Shown piece by piece: positions 34,239-46,779 of a stretch of DNA of 64,000 bases; position 1 is the first letter of the stretch; the number at the start of each line of letters is the position of its first letter. The notes below the pieces were generated by a model, which was not told the origin of the DNA, did not search any database, and worked only from the letters and a program-made list of their open reading frames with translations. The position numbers and the translations under genes are program-made. This stretch comes from Coptis chinensis (taxonomy: Eukaryota > Streptophyta > Magnoliopsida > Ranunculales > Ranunculaceae), in assembly GCA_015680905.1 (NCBI GenBank), contig CM027383.1:83361001-83425000 (forward strand). The letters are read 5' to 3'.

Positions 34239-34575
34239 TAAGGGTGGAATTTGAGCCAAGGGCTCGAGCTCGGCTCATTTAGTTCGGCTCGAGCTCACTC
34301 GTTTAACTATATGAGCCGAGCTCGAGCTCAAATTAAAGCTCGTGTAACAAATGAGCTTGATGAAGCTCAGCTCGTTTAGCTCAAATAACATATTTATAGT
34401 GTAAAATAACCGAGCGACTCGGGCTTGGCTTGGGCTTGGCTCATTTAATCTCGGCTCGAGCTCGCTCGTTGACCTATATAAGTTGAGCTCGAGCTCAATT
34501 TAAAGCTCGTGTAATTAGCGAGCCGAGCTTGAGCATGGTAAAGCTTCGACTTATTTAGCTCGAATTCCACCCTTA
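34239..34575. mobile_element. hAT-like MITE in the RT-RNase H linker of A
   Basis: The 337-bp element has termini TAAGGGTGGAATTTGAGC and GCTCGAATTCCACCCTTA, inverted with one mismatch. It is flanked by an 8-bp duplication, tctgcacc at 34231-34238 and tctgcaac at 34576-34583. The interior is built of GAGCTCGGCTCGAGCTC-type dyads. Removing it restores TSAP...ATIIQPP, the RT-RNase H linker of Athila pol. The 8-bp duplication and TAAGGGTGG ends fit non-autonomous hAT elements. Confidence 0.85.
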
Positions 34576-35132
34576 TCTGCAACTATCATACAACCACCAG
34601 AGTAGTCAAAACCTTTTGAACTTATGTGTGATGCTAGTGATTATGCCATTGGTGCTGTGCTAGGACAGAAGTTAGATAATAAGTCTACCGTAATTTTTTT
34701 ATGTTAGTAAAACCTTAAATGATGCTCAATGTAATTACACTACTACTGAAAAGGAATTTCTAACCATTGTCTTTGCCTTAAATAAGTTCCGTCCCTACTT
34801 AGTTCGTTCCACAACCATCGTTTATACAGACCATGTCGTACTTAGGTACCTTCTCGCGAAGAAGGATGCTAAGCAAAGATTAATCCGTTGGATTCTTCTC
34901 CTAACTGAATTTACCTTAGAAATTAAGGATAAAAAATGAGCTGAAAATGTAGTTGCAGATCAGTTATCTCGGTTAGCTAATGAGGATGGCAGTGATTCCG
35001 AATCGATATATGACTCTTTTCCGGATGAGCATCTTTATTCAATTTTTTCTACACCTTCGTATGCAGACATTGTTAATTTTTTAGTGTCCGAGATCATTCC
35101 TGATATATGGACCAGAAATGAACGTAAGAGAT
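34576..35132 (+). pseudogene. RNase H of element A
   Basis: FELMCDASDYAIGAVLGQ opens the domain. After a frameshift near 34698 it continues as [53 protein letters not shown] and [18 protein letters not shown], then a stop (TGA near 34939) in place of the usual Gly or Arg. ENVVADQLSRL completes it. The Asp of MCDAS, Glu of TEKEF and Asp of YTDH are retained. The frame is cut by a solo LTR at 35133 just inside the RNase H-integrase linker. Confidence 0.9.
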
Positions 35133-35743
35133 TGATAAGAGCCCAAAACTGTAGTTTTAACTCCTTAATAATATTACATTTAGACCAATTATGTTTATAA
35201 TAAATAAGAGTTAGTACTGTTTATATACTTTTGTGTATTTAAGGTCTTGGAGTCAACTATGTGAAGAAATATATCACTTTTGCAAGAGAAAGGAGCAAAG
35301 GTTGGTTGCTAAAAAGTTCTATGGTTAAAACTCAAGTTTCAAGGAGAAAAAACTTTTTTAAAACCCGGTCAAAGCTGAAAAGTCAAAGTCAATGCAGTCA
35401 GAAATAGAGCATAAAAGTAAACAAAACTTCCGCAGACCGTATCGTTGGACTCAAACTTCGGGATTGGGCTTATTATATGTCAAAATGACTGGCTAGGAAA
35501 GAGCTTTCTAATGGTCTAGACCTTGATCCAATCAGAGGAGTAAAAGTAGACAAAAAGGCTATTGCAGTAATTTCAACAGAGAACCCTTTTTTGGACTTAA
35601 GTAATTAGGTTTTGGGCTTGATTTAGTGGCTCAAAATATAGCTCCAAAGCCCATTCATAAAATTGTAAACCTATCCCTCTCCTATATAAAGAGGACTAAG
35701 GCAAAACTCTAACTCTCTCCCTCCCCATTAGTTAGAATAATTT

Positions 35744-35784
<41 letters not shown>

Positions 35785-36545
35785 TAGTTTTAGTTTAATT
35801 AGGGTTTAATATTAGCTAACTCCTACCTCTTCTCTTTAGTTTAACCTAGTTTATGTTTTATTATCCTAGACACCATTAATACAATTCAAGTTATTTCAAT
35901 TCAAGTATTCCTTTCATTATGTTTTCTTTTTCTTATTATTTATTCAATGATCCATAGCTAAACCTCTATTAGAGGGGTTTGATTGAAGCTTTGATGAATA
36001 CTTGATGTGTTAGTATAGAATAGTTGCATTTAAGAGCTTCAAGTCTAGAGGGTAGTTCATTCACCTTGAGAATGGATTTCAATTTTCTCTCATGCTAATT
36101 ATTAGTTGGTCAGAGATGCCATGAATAATTAGGGATAAAAAGACCTAACATTTATGTTGAACCTTGTATGAAAACATAAAGATTAGGGTTGTAACAACTC
36201 CATACTAGCATGTTAGGGATTACTCAAGGTGGATTTCAAATCTCCCTAATTCTTTCTTCATATTCACATCTTATTAATTAATTGTCATAGTTTAAATTAG
36301 AATATATTCAATCATAGTTTACACCATATTAGTTATATTAGAATCATTACTCTCATTATGTTTAATTGTTAATTATTAGCAGAATTAGTTATGTTTAAAA
36401 CAATTAGGAGTGGAACGAATTCTTACTCTAGTTTTATTACATGATAATTGAGAGTAGAACTTTGATAAAAAAGAATGAAAGTATATTTTACTTCTTCCTA
36501 GTTTAATTAGCTAAGCATGAGTAAAAACGTATTTTAAACCTATCA
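35133..36545 (+). mobile_element. Solo LTR of family A inserted in pol of A
   Basis: 1413 bp, starting TGATAAGAGCCC and ending TTTTAAACCTATCA, with a perfect 5-bp duplication gagat (35128-35132 and 36546-36550). TATA box TATATAAA at 35683-35690. It has no internal domain, so it is a solo LTR left by unequal recombination. It is closer to the inverted LTR at 60556-61902 than to the 5' LTR of A, sharing GTCAA.TATGTGAAGAAA and AAAAGTTGGTTG-like stretches. Confidence 0.92.
35744..35783. repeat. (CT)n microsatellite in the solo LTR
   Basis: A CT run of about 40 bp just after the TATA/initiation region of the LTR, so it would lie in the transcript leader. The other family-A LTRs lack this expansion. 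Confidence 0.9.
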
Positions 36546-36550
36546 GAGAT

Positions 36551-37057
36551 TTTTGGCCAAAGTTAAATTTTACTATTGGGATGAACCTTACCTTTTTAAA
36601 TATTGTGCGGATCAGATAATTCGTCGTTGCATTCCCCAATGGGAGCACAATAAAGTTTTATCCTTATGTCGTGAACAATCATGCGGGGGTCATTTTAGTG
36701 AAAAAAAACTACCGCCAAAGTTCTTCAATGCGGGTTTTATTGGCCGACCCTGTTTCAAGATGCCCATGCACACTGTAAAGCGTGTATTAGATGTCAACAA
36801 CTTGGGCATATTACTCAACGTAATATGATGCCTTTAAATCCGATTCTTATAGTGGAGATATTTGATGTCTAGGGTATTGATTTCATGGGCCCGTTTCCTG
36901 TTTCTCATGGTTTCATTTATATTCTTGTAGCTATAGACTATGTTTCTAAATGGATTGAAGCCATGGCTTGTCGTAGTAATGACCATAGAACTATAGTATT
37001 GTTTATGAAGGAGTATATATCTTCTCACGTTTCGGCATACCTAAGGACATCATTAGT
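36551..37057 (+). pseudogene. Integrase of element A, N-terminal part
   Basis: The zinc-binding HHCC region is readable with frameshifts: SCGGHFS, then CGFYWPTLFQDAHAHCKAC and CIRCQQLGHI. The catalytic core begins GIDFMGPFPVSHG with the first Asp (about 36880), then FIYILVAIDYVSKWIEAMAC. It ends at GIPKDIIS, where X2 is inserted immediately before the second catalytic Asp (GAT at 40361). A stop lies near 36871. Confidence 0.9.
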
Positions 37058-40000
37058 AGTCACACCCCGAATTTCGACAAAATCGGAAAAACAATATTTG
37101 TTCCCGACTCTTCAATTTTCGAGATGTGATGATGCACTCTCCACTTCCAAAAACCCATCATCTATTTAATTATTCTAATAATTTGAAACCAATAAATTTT
37201 TTAAATAAACAAAAGTCTTCTTCGTTACAAAAATTCACAAATATGATTAAGTTACAAATCTCCTTTTAATAACTCTTTAATTATAATTACAAATGAAAAT
37301 ACAAAAACATTGTCTCAGCTAAAAAATCTATTGCACCTCAAGGGAAGACAAAACATATTCTGTAATGCGACGCTAACGCAAACCACAAGCAACAACTAAC
37401 CGTCTTCAACACTAATCCTGTCAAGACTTATCAACTGGGTTCATTTTATGAACACACCCGATAAGCAAACATGCAAATTGGGTTAGCATTATAAACAATG
37501 CTGGTATGAGTAGCCCTAAAATACAAATATATACTTATACATATATATACACAATCCATAAGGCAGTTAGTTCCTCCACCGAGGCGCCTTAACTTCCAAC
37601 GGCTAATACAACATTCTTAATTACAATAATTAAAGCAGGTAGTTCCTCCACTGAGGCACCTTAGCTTCAAACCGTACTAAATCAACTGCATCTAATAATA
37701 AAATAACAAAACTAAAACTTACTCTATACTTATATTGGTGTAAGCCTAATCACAGAGTGGGTCACACCTGTATAAATAATCAATTCAACCCACCCTTATG
37801 CAAAACCATTGTGAATGCAACATAACTTACAATAAATCATTTATTATAGATTTAACGTACACTTTGATATATCATCACAATTATTGTTTAAAGTTCTTCA
37901 AGTGTCTCTAGAATCACGTCGTCTCTATGTCTTACCTAGTTTCCCTAGCTACCACAATCGCTCCCCAATGCCGAACATGTACATCCACATGCCTCCCTTC
38001 ACATAATGAACCACTTCGTGCGTAGTTACCCTAAGTGGGATATCGCATACCAGGTAACCCCCACACGACCGCCATTATGTGGGTATTGCCACTATTCGGC
38101 ATAAAATATCGCACGTCTCGTTCTAATTTTGCGAATGAGATAATCAAGCCACTATTCAGCTACAAGAAGGACCATTCAGATTCACTGAAATGCCAGAAGG
38201 GCCAATCAAATCAAATACGCCCTTCACATGGGCCAATCACATGAGTTGTGGTAGCTAGGTTCTAGGATTTTCGTTATGTAATTTATTCAGGTATTATACG
38301 TATATATCTCATAACAACTTTCATTCTTTCGCGTGCCAAATAAATTATTACACTAAGCCACAATCCCGTGGGAAATATCCACAAATATTATACCACCTCA
38401 TAATAGCATCTCACAGATATAATAATGGAGCGTTTACATTTATTTCTCAAAGATTTTGCATTTAATAGATATCCTAACATATGATATCATTTAACTAACA
38501 ACAATTTCAACATACCACAAAATGTCACAATTGCTCCAAACATACCACATAATCTTGTTATAGCGTTTTAGGAATATATGTCTTCTAAAATTTCAACCTC
38601 GTCACGTGTTAAAATTGCACAATATCAACGTCAAATCTTTCTTAGATAATGAAGAACCAATTTATACAGGCTTTCACAACATTCTATCATTGGACTTGTC
38701 CATATAATTTATAACATAAAAAGTAACGTAATTAAACAGTCAAATAGTCCTAAACCGGTGGTCATCCAAACAGGTCCTAACCCAAACCCATGTTCAACAC
38801 TTCCACCCATGGTCCTAACCCAATTATCCAAAACAAAACAAAAGGAAAAAAATCCAAAACCAAAAGTCTAAAACCAACCTATTTATTCAACCTGACCCAA
38901 TTGGGGACATAAGGATCAGCCCACATAAAAATGAAAACCGGCCCAAAGAAATAAGAGAAACTGGCCCAAAGAACTTAAACTGAACTGGCCCAAAACACAA
39001 ATGGGTTCGGCCCAAAGAACTAAAGAACTAAAATTGGCCCAACACTAATTGGTTTGGCCCAAAGAACTTAAACTAAACCGGCCCAAAGAAAACTAATTAA
39101 TTTCGGCCCAACCAAACAAAAGAAAAGCCCAAGCCCAACCGAAATAGAAACTGAAATGGTGAGATGGGAGCACTAGATACAAATCGTCGTTATCCCCCCA
39201 CCACACCAGCTCGGTTTTGGGCCACCTTTCCTCACTTTCTCATTCCAGCGATTTTGCTCCTTGCGAAAAACCCTATTACTTTAATAAAAGCTCTAACTCG
39301 ATTTCCTACATTGATAACCATCCCTCCAAATTGGATCTGGGTCGTCCGCCATTACCAACCATTAACAACCCTTCAAAGCTCCAATAGCACCCAACCAAAC
39401 ATCAACAAACCAAAACAAAACCAATCGCCCCGACATCAATCATCATTCAAGTACTCAACCCAAAAACCACAACACCAAAAGTTCACATAATAAAGTTCAA
39501 ATAATAAATTGGGCAATTTCTTTTCGCTGCCATTAACGCCCTCTCAAAGCTTCAACATCACACCCCTCTCCAGCACTCAATCGACCAAATATCAACCCTT
39601 AATCAACCAAAACAACAACAATATAACAGTTCCAAATAATATACAACAACAATATAACAGTTCCAAACAATATACATGACAAATGTTGGTTTGGGCTCGC
39701 GCCGCCATTAACGGCCCATCAAGCTTCAACCATTCAATCCCATAGTTTCACATACAACAAAACAATATGCTAACATATACCAAGTTTTAACAATGACAAG
39801 ACGAAGAATAATGACAGAATGAGCAGAAAAAGAGCGGAAACCTTGGGTAGTAAAGTTATCTCTGTATAGACGTGAAATAGAAAAAACTAAACTACTCACC
39901 TTCGTATTCTTGCAAAAAAATATATAAAATAGAATGCCACCAATCTGATCCACAACTAGATAAAAGATGCACAATTCGGGCTCTGTTCTTCTTTGTTTTA

Positions 40001-40355
40001 ACTTGTCTAGTTCTAATGAAAAAAATTAGTTTTCTTAAAAATCTTCCATTTTTGATAAACCATCCCATTCTAAAGAATTTTATGCCATATTTTACTTTAA
40101 GAAACTTTCCATATTTTCTCCAATAAATTACAAAATTATTCTCTCCATGTTTCCTTATTAGTAAAATCTCTACACTTTATTTTAAAACTTAAAAATTTCC
40201 TATTAAATCATTTTCAAACCAAACAAACTATTTTCCCTCTTTTTTTCAAAAAATCAAGCCCACATTTAATAGCTCGTTGACCAAGAAATAAATATCAAAT
40301 TTTGAAATACTAAATATTATTATGAAATAATGTAAAAATAATTTGGGGTCTTACA
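37058..40355 (+). mobile_element. X2: ~3.3 kb solo-LTR-like element in integrase of A
   Basis: It starts AGTCACACCCCGAATTTCG (first base probably mutated from T) and ends GGGGTCTTACA. It has a perfect 5-bp duplication ttagt (37053-37057 and 40356-40360), and removing it restores the integrase frame IIS-DGG. Like X1 it holds GTAGTTCCTCCACCGAGGC-type repeats (37567, 37639), a GGCCCAA-rich block (38760-39140) and CCATTAACG...AAGCTTCAAC subrepeats (39528, 39705). No coding domain. It is best read as a long solo LTR. Confidence 0.8.
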
Positions 40356-40360
40356 TTAGT

Positions 40361-41044
40361 GATGGAGGAAAATATTTTTGTAATAGAGTTATTGAAGCTT
40401 TAGTCAAGAAATATGGAGTTACCCATAAAGTGGCGACTCCGTATCATCCTTAAACCAGTGGTCAAGTAGAGGTGTCCAATAGAGAAATAAAAAAGATTTT
40501 AGAAACGACAGTTAATCCTGATAGGAAAGACTGGTTTAGACGCTTAACAGTTGCTTTATGGGCATATAGAACGGTTTTTAAAGCACCTATTGGTATGTCC
40601 CCTTACTGCTTAGTTTTTGGTAAACCTTGTCACTTGCTTGTTTAGTTGGAATATCGTGCCATGTGGGCTATTAAAAGTCATAATTTCAACATTAGCGCTA
40701 CTGGTGTCAAGTGCAAATTACAATTAAATGAGCTTGAAGAAATCCCTAGCGATTCTTACGATTTAGAGAAGGATTATAAAGCTAACATGAAATGTATTCA
40801 TGATAAACATATTTTGCATAAAGAGTTTGACCTTGGTCAAAAAGTTTTGCTATATAACTCACGTTTGCATATTTTTCCTGATAAATTAAAAACACGTTGG
40901 TCCGGACCTTTTCTAGTTTTTCAAGTAAATGGCCAACACTTAAAACATTTCCATAAATTACGTTCGCCTGCTGTAGAAGAAACCCTTTTACAATACCCTA
41001 TTTATGAGGATTGGCCCTCTATGTTGGTGTATTTCCTATATTAA
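40361..41044 (+). pseudogene. Integrase of element A, C-terminal part
   Basis: It continues DGG, then YGVTHKVATPYHP, a stop replacing Gln, [16 protein letters not shown] with the catalytic Glu, [20 protein letters not shown] and the family signature [13 protein letters not shown]. The C-terminal extension from 40646 (LEYRAMWAIKSHNF) is typical of Athila, with FDLGQKVLLYNSRLHIFPDK and KTRWSGPFLV. It ends at TAA 41042-41044. Two stops disrupt an otherwise good frame. Confidence 0.93.
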
Positions 41045-41967
41045 TTCCATATTGTGGGAGTACTCCATTAAGGTAACCGAACCCTCCTTTCGGAGTGTGT
41101 AGTTGTAAGTGCCGGATCCTTAGTCTACGTTCATGTAATTCACGCATTCCTTTTTCACACTTTTTCTTGTTTCTTTTTAGTAGTGTTTCTCTATGGAGTG
41201 ATTTACATTTGTACTTGCTTTATTCTTGTATTTTTCAAAATTTATTTTCATAAAAATTAGAAAATATAAAACCCATATATATTAGATAGATTAGAAAGTA
41301 TAGGGTATCTGACTTTAAAAGACCTTGTTTTTCACCACAACAAAAAAAAAAATCCCAAAATTTTGTTTGGGGGTGGGTAATAACCCCACCTTATTCTCTC
41401 AATTATCTATCTTTGTTTATGCTGCTTTAAGTTGTATAGATTCGTGTGACACAATCTAGTTTTCTAGATTTTCATTCGACCTCATAACTTATGCCATTTA
41501 CGCATTTTGAGGCTTTCTTCCACCATTTCATACATATTCCATGGTTAGATTTGAGTTTTTCCTAGATCATTAGATAACATTTTTTATGCTGGTCATTTTC
41601 ATATCTCATTCACCAAAATTGGACTGTTGACAAATCAGGAATATTAGTTTTAAGTTTACGAGACAACATAACATAATGGGTATTTTAGAAAAGATTTGGG
41701 CTTGGGCCAAAATTCATTTTTCCACCCAACCCACAATATCCCCACTGACCATCCCATTTAAACTCGCACACCAGTCCATTCACTTCATCTCCCCAACCAA
41801 AATTAAACCTGACCTAAATCGATCCCAGCACGCACCGCGCCTATCAGAAACTAAATTCAAGCACGCCCCGCGCCTCCATCGAAACAGATCTTCTCCAAAT
41901 TTTACACCACCTTCCCCTAATCATCCCCTACTTATACCCCTACCCGTATTCAAATTTCATCCATACA
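41045..41967 (+). other. Spacer between integrase and first env-like ORF of A
   Basis: Non-coding. It contains a PPT-like TTTGGGGGTGGG at 41366-41377 and two GC-rich repeats (AGCACGCACCGCGCC and AGCACGCCCCGCGCC, about 41828-41873), similar to the gag leader and to the leader of the second env-like ORF. Confidence 0.65.
41366..41377 (+). other. PPT-like motif 1 of element A
   Basis: TTTGGGGGTGGG after integrase, the first of four such motifs in A (also 57124, 58980, 60544). Only the last abuts an LTR. Confidence 0.6.
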
Positions 41968-42841
41968 ATGGCCCGATCAGTAAAAATCATGCCAGAATTT
42001 GCATTTAACGCAGAGATATTCCAGCTATTCTACAGTACTGAGATGTGTGCTAGAGGGTGGGATAGAATGTGGTACTCTATTGAGGAGTACTACCATGAGG
42101 ATTTGGTGTTGAAGTTTTATAAGAATGAGAGGATACTTCCTTCTGGGAGAATGTTTGTGGATTTGGACGGAGTTCACCGAGATGTGACTCATGATTTGCT
42201 TGCTACCATCACTTGGATACCCCCTAAACAGGTCACCCTGGCCTTACAGAAATCCTAGTTTGATGGAGTGCATCAGTTGATGCTGGAGACGTTGCTTGAG
42301 GGTCGATACAATGATCGTTCCCACTGTGCCAGGCAGCACTAACTTAGGATTAACCAGCTGGCTGTGATGCAGTGGCTAGGAAAGAACCTCTATAGCACTT
42401 TGAAGGCGAGTGACATCAGCTTATCTTTCTTGCACGTTCTTTGGGTTTTGCAGAACAGGAAGTATGGTTTTTGCCTCATTGATTTTCTGCGTGACGAGCT
42501 TATGGCTGTAAGCCTTACTACTGCACCCCTCCCTATTTTAGTTACTAAGATTATGTTATTTTGGGTGCCTGAGTCACATAGGACTCATCTTAAGATTCAC
42601 TCAAACGCAAAGGCATATAGTGAGTGTTTCCAAAGGAATTGGACACTGCCTGAAGAGAGAGTTGATGGGATAGATCAGGATAAGGATGAAGATGAATATC
42701 ATGTTTGTTTTGCTGAGAATGCTATGGACCGTGCTTCTTCTGATTTTGCACGTTTTTCACTACTCCATAGCGGGATGCGTACGCTTTATGATCATCAGTG
42801 AAACCTAACTACACTCTGTGAAACGATACAGAAGCGTCAGG
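41968..42841 (+). pseudogene. Env-like third ORF of A, first copy, 5' part
   Basis: It starts at ATG 41968 (MARSVKIMPEFAFNAEIF). The content, GWDRMWYSIEEYYHEDLVLK, FYKNERILPSGRMFVDLDG and NRKYGFCLIDFLRDELMAVS, resembles the plant-transposon/Athila ORF that sits downstream of pol in Athila elements, at the env position. Stops occur at 42256, near 42341 and at 42799. No signal peptide or clear transmembrane helix is visible in this part. The frame runs into the CACTA at 42842 and resumes at 52919. Confidence 0.7.
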
Positions 42842-43015
42842 CACTACACCAAAACAGGATATTAGTAACGCTCCAGTTTTTTACTTAGTAACGTTTTTAA
42901 AGTGTAACTAGGTTCCTAACGTTTTATAAGCGTTACAATTATATATAAAGTGTTACGTTAATTTTGCCAAATATGAGAATTAATTTGTTACGTTTTTGGA
43001 CAAAAGCGTAAATAA
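42842..43015. repeat. CACTA left end: TIR and subterminal repeats
   Basis: CACTACACCAAAACAGG followed by TTAGTAACG, TAACGTTTT, CTAACGTTTTATAAGCGTTAC and GTTACGTTTTTGG variants. In En/Spm-like elements such repeats are transposase-binding sites. Confidence 0.85.
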
Positions 43016-43376
43016 ATCGTGAATATTAAATATAATATTAAAATAATAACTAAATTAGAATTTAAGATTTCTAAATAAAAATTTGATAAGCAGGGAAAGA
43101 ATTTTCGGTGAGAGGGAAGACCAAAATTATCGCGCTCTTTCTATCTTATTTAAGATTACTATGAACAAGCTTTATATTGTTCATCGCCTCTCTCGTTCAA
43201 CAAGTTTCGCTCTTTTCATCGCCTCTCTCGTTCAAGTTCATCATTTCAACAAGTTTTTGGAGTCAGCACCAGGTAAGATCTTCATCCCCTTCATCTTATC
43301 TATGAAGACATCTTCAACATTCATTCAGTTCCCATTGCCATATAGATCAAATTTGTAACTTGTGGGTTGCAGGCCT

Positions 43377-44007
43377 TTTTAGCAACCTTAGCCCCTTGTA
43401 TTTTGTCAACACAAAGAGGTTCTTCTCGAAGATGGGTCTTGCTTGCCATATAGCAAAAATTCACAGTGAGGTAAAAATCAACCTCTGTAACTTGACCAAA
43501 ATCTTCCTCTTCATTGCCTTATTCAACTAGTTAGGATCAAAATGCATCTTTATCACCCACGAAGTTTGTTTATTAACCTATCCGCCATTGATCCGCCAAA
43601 ACATGGGTTACCGTGATATCTCTAAGGACTGCACTTATGTTGAGAAAATATTCGGAATAAGGACTGCTAATGGTTTAGGTTAATTCGATCTGTGAAATTA
43701 AGAATTTTGAATTTCTGGTGTCCAAAACTTTGATTTGGACTAATGTAGGAAGCGTGGTCGAGCACAATGCATGGGAACTGAAGCACTACATCGAGGAGCT
43801 CTCTTGGGGATCCGGAAAACATGTTATGCTACTTGGACATAGCAAAGGCGGTGTTGATGCATTTGCCGCCTTGTCAATTTATCGACAGAGTTGAAAAGAT
43901 AAGGTTGTTGGATTGGCACCGGGCATGAGCCCATACTGGTGGCACTCCCATTGCATCGATTTCCTCCGTGAAGGCCGTAGCACCTTCATCTTTTCTCGCA
44001 TCGAAGG
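43377..44007 (+). pseudogene. Captured alpha/beta-hydrolase gene fragment
   Basis: Two exon-like pieces belong to one plant hydrolase family. The first (about 43394-43470) reads PLYFVNTKRFFSKMGLACHI and AKIHSE. The second (about 43750-44007) reads VVEHNAWELKHYIEELSWGS, GKHVMLLGHSKGGVDAFAAL, SIYRQS, stop, KDKVVGLAPGMSPY. GHSKG is the nucleophile-elbow motif G-x-S-x-G. The second exon ends at a GT donor (ATCGAAG then GTAATT). Stops and substitutions mean no active enzyme. The bases between the pieces look intronic. Assignment is from memory of plant homologues. Confidence 0.75.
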
Positions 44008-44913
44008 TAATTACTTTTCTTGATCTTTGCTAGTTTGTTGTTGTGTTCTTGAATGTGATGGCTTGTGTAAGAGTCCCTAATCCTAGTTCCAAATAATATA
44101 TAATAACCGTTCAGTGGCATTCAAGAAATTAGTTCGATCCTATTACATTCTTTGTGGTAGTTAAGCAAAGTATCATGGTAAAATTTGTTTTTCTATCAAG
44201 ATATGGTTTCCTTCTTTTGTAGCTTTTGCACATCATTGTTACAACTTTCAAGAACAAAAAAGTTTTTGTAATGTTGGTGTTGAGAGCTTTCTTCTATTTA
44301 GAGAAAAGATGTTAGATTATTAAAGGGTTCTCGCTCAAACGGATTGAAACAATTCAATTATCTTTGACAAAGTTCGATGTGTTATAGTTTTATATGAACC
44401 TTTTCACTTGATCGATAAGTTATCGTCGATTAATCGTGGAATTTATTTTCTTGTATCATCGAATGTGGTTCTATTCCCCATACTTGTTAAATTATTTCTA
44501 GTAACTGGATCGGACTTTGCTAAGATGATTGAGAAAACTTTGTTATTTTCTCACGGAAGTCGACTTCTTTACATTATTGTTTGAGCTTAACTTTTTGCTT
44601 TAGTATTCAAGTTTGCTATGTTCATAGGAGCTTAGATTCGGTATGGTGTCTTATACTATATATTTTCCTTGTAGGTAAGACTTGAAGTGATGGGAAAGAA
44701 AGCAAAGAATGCAACTTTTATCTCTGGAAATGAAGTGGTAAAATATCAAGAGAAGTGGCAAAAGTGGAGAAGCGGAGGATTGTAAAAGTACGCTTTGCAA
44801 CGATAGGAGCTCAAGAAGCCACTGCATGGTTGGTCATTCCGACATTGATCTATCCGTTTTGGTTCTACTTGAAATCATTTTGTTAGATTGACTTGACATC
44901 CGATATATTGCAG

Positions 44914-45316
44914 ATAATTCGGATGTCCCTACGATAGGAGGTCGTGATGCTTGTCGACATGGTCGGTTCGAAAATATTGAGCAAAGCCGCCAAGTTGGAT
45001 TTGAGGCAAAAATGCAGGTAAAAATATTGTGTCTTGTAGCTGGAACAGTAGATGATGTTAGTTTCGATGTTTTTGTTTGGCAAGTATGACACTAATCTAA
45101 TGTAACTACTGATAGGGAGGCGAGTTAGAGGAACTGGAAACTAAGCTACGTGATCAAAGGGATAAACCTGGACATGACAAAGTACGAGAAGTAGAGGGTA
45201 GTGGATTTGCAAAAAGACTGCTGGAACTCTATGCAGATGCAGATCAAGGGATGGAAAAGTCAATGGTTTTGGATATGGGGGACCAGCAACCCTTGGTCGT
45301 TCATGAGGTGAAACAG
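44914..45316 (+). pseudogene. Two unidentified exons with preserved splice sites
   Basis: Exon 44914-45017 is preceded by ATATTGCAG and followed by GTAAAA; it reads DNSDVPTIGGRDACRHGRFE. Exon 45116-45316 is preceded by GATAG and followed by GTAAAA; it reads GGELEELETKLRDQRDKPGH, then an acidic stretch to VVHEVKQ. Splicing them (ATGCAG|GG) keeps one frame. The donor region is partly re-duplicated at 45350-45380. They could be a remnant of the element's own TNPA-like protein or a third captured gene. I do not recognise the family. Confidence 0.5.
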
Positions 45317-46779
45317 GTAAAATCTTTTCTACTAAAGTCTATTGCAGTAGCTGTTCATGAGGTGAAACAGGTAAAGATCATCTGCTAAAGTCTTTTCTAC
45401 TAAAATCTTTTCTATTGCAGTAGCTGTTAATTGTTAAATCTTATGGAGAGATTGGTCAGGACGCGAATGACAAAAAAATTGTCTGGTAAATAACTAGGAT
45501 GGGATCCATTTCTAAAGTATCATGGGTTTCTATTATTATTATCGGTTTGACTATAGCAATCAAACTAGACGAGAGATTTTGCTATACAGCATGAATTCAG
45601 ACTATGTTTTCGTAGTTAAATATTGGCTAGTCAAACCATTTTATGTTAATGAGGATGGTATTGTGTATGGATAAGCGAGGGACGGGACCGGGGAGGGTCT
45701 TAGGATATTCAGTTGAATACCTTCAATTTTCAGATAATGTCAATTATATATAGTGTACGGTATCCAATACTATAGAACAATATATAAAGGGTATATAGAT
45801 GCTAGAAGCCCTGTATTCATTTGTTTCTTAAAAAGCGTGTTAATACTTCTAAACTAGAAATTTTTGTATCTTCTAATTTAGTTTTTCATGTTTTTTAACA
45901 ATAAATATTTTAATATTCATGAAAATTTCTAACTAATCGAGCTTTTGAAAAAACACTAATGGGAAAATTTCCCAATTCAAGTCGGTTTTCAGAGATGTGA
46001 ATACCCTCAACGAAACTTCTGGACCCACACTGTGGATAAGTGACAGGAAGTTGATAGGAACAACCCAAGTGGTATCTGATGTAAAAGTTACTTGGTACTA
46101 TTGACACCAAATGTTTGCATGAATGTGGATGCTCTAAAGATGCGAAGAAATTTTGATATGACATTCATTTACATTGTTCTCCTTTTAATTTTTACGTGAT
46201 AAGATAGTGTTTCAGGCTAGACACAAATGATACAACCAAAATGCCGTTTACCTAGGAGTTTAAAGGGCCAGATACAAAGAGTAGATAATATTAGATTATC
46301 TTACATGTGAGTCTAGTTCAAGTAGATTGAGTGCAAGGTTTGTGTTAAACGATATCACCAAAACCCACTTTGTTGAAAGTTTTTTGCAGCTATTCTTTGA
46401 ATAATTGTTTTCGACCTCAATGTGTTTTGCTTTGATCTTTTAGTACGATGTAAACTTAATAACATTTGATTTACAACATTTCTTTTACGGTGCTGATTGG
46501 AAAAACAAAATGTTTGGCAATTTGTTCTTTGAAAATTTTGTTTTGATTTTGAATTATTGTGCGTTGATCTTTAAACGACATAGATTTCACAACTTCGGTT
46601 TATAAATTCTTTCTTGTAATCGATTCGAGAAAGAAGAAAAAAAAAATCTTTTCAATGCAGAATATTGTCTACATATTTTTTGTGCTCTTCCTTGAAAAAA
46701 GCCGACGTTTAGGGATCCTTTTCTTGTTCATTAGTTTTTTATTTTCCACGATACGAGTTTGAATTTTTCTTTCTTATAG

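Noticed and set aside
35133-36545. Full-length retrotransposon insertion
   Set aside because: There is only one LTR length between the 5-bp duplications, with no PBS, internal ORF or second LTR.
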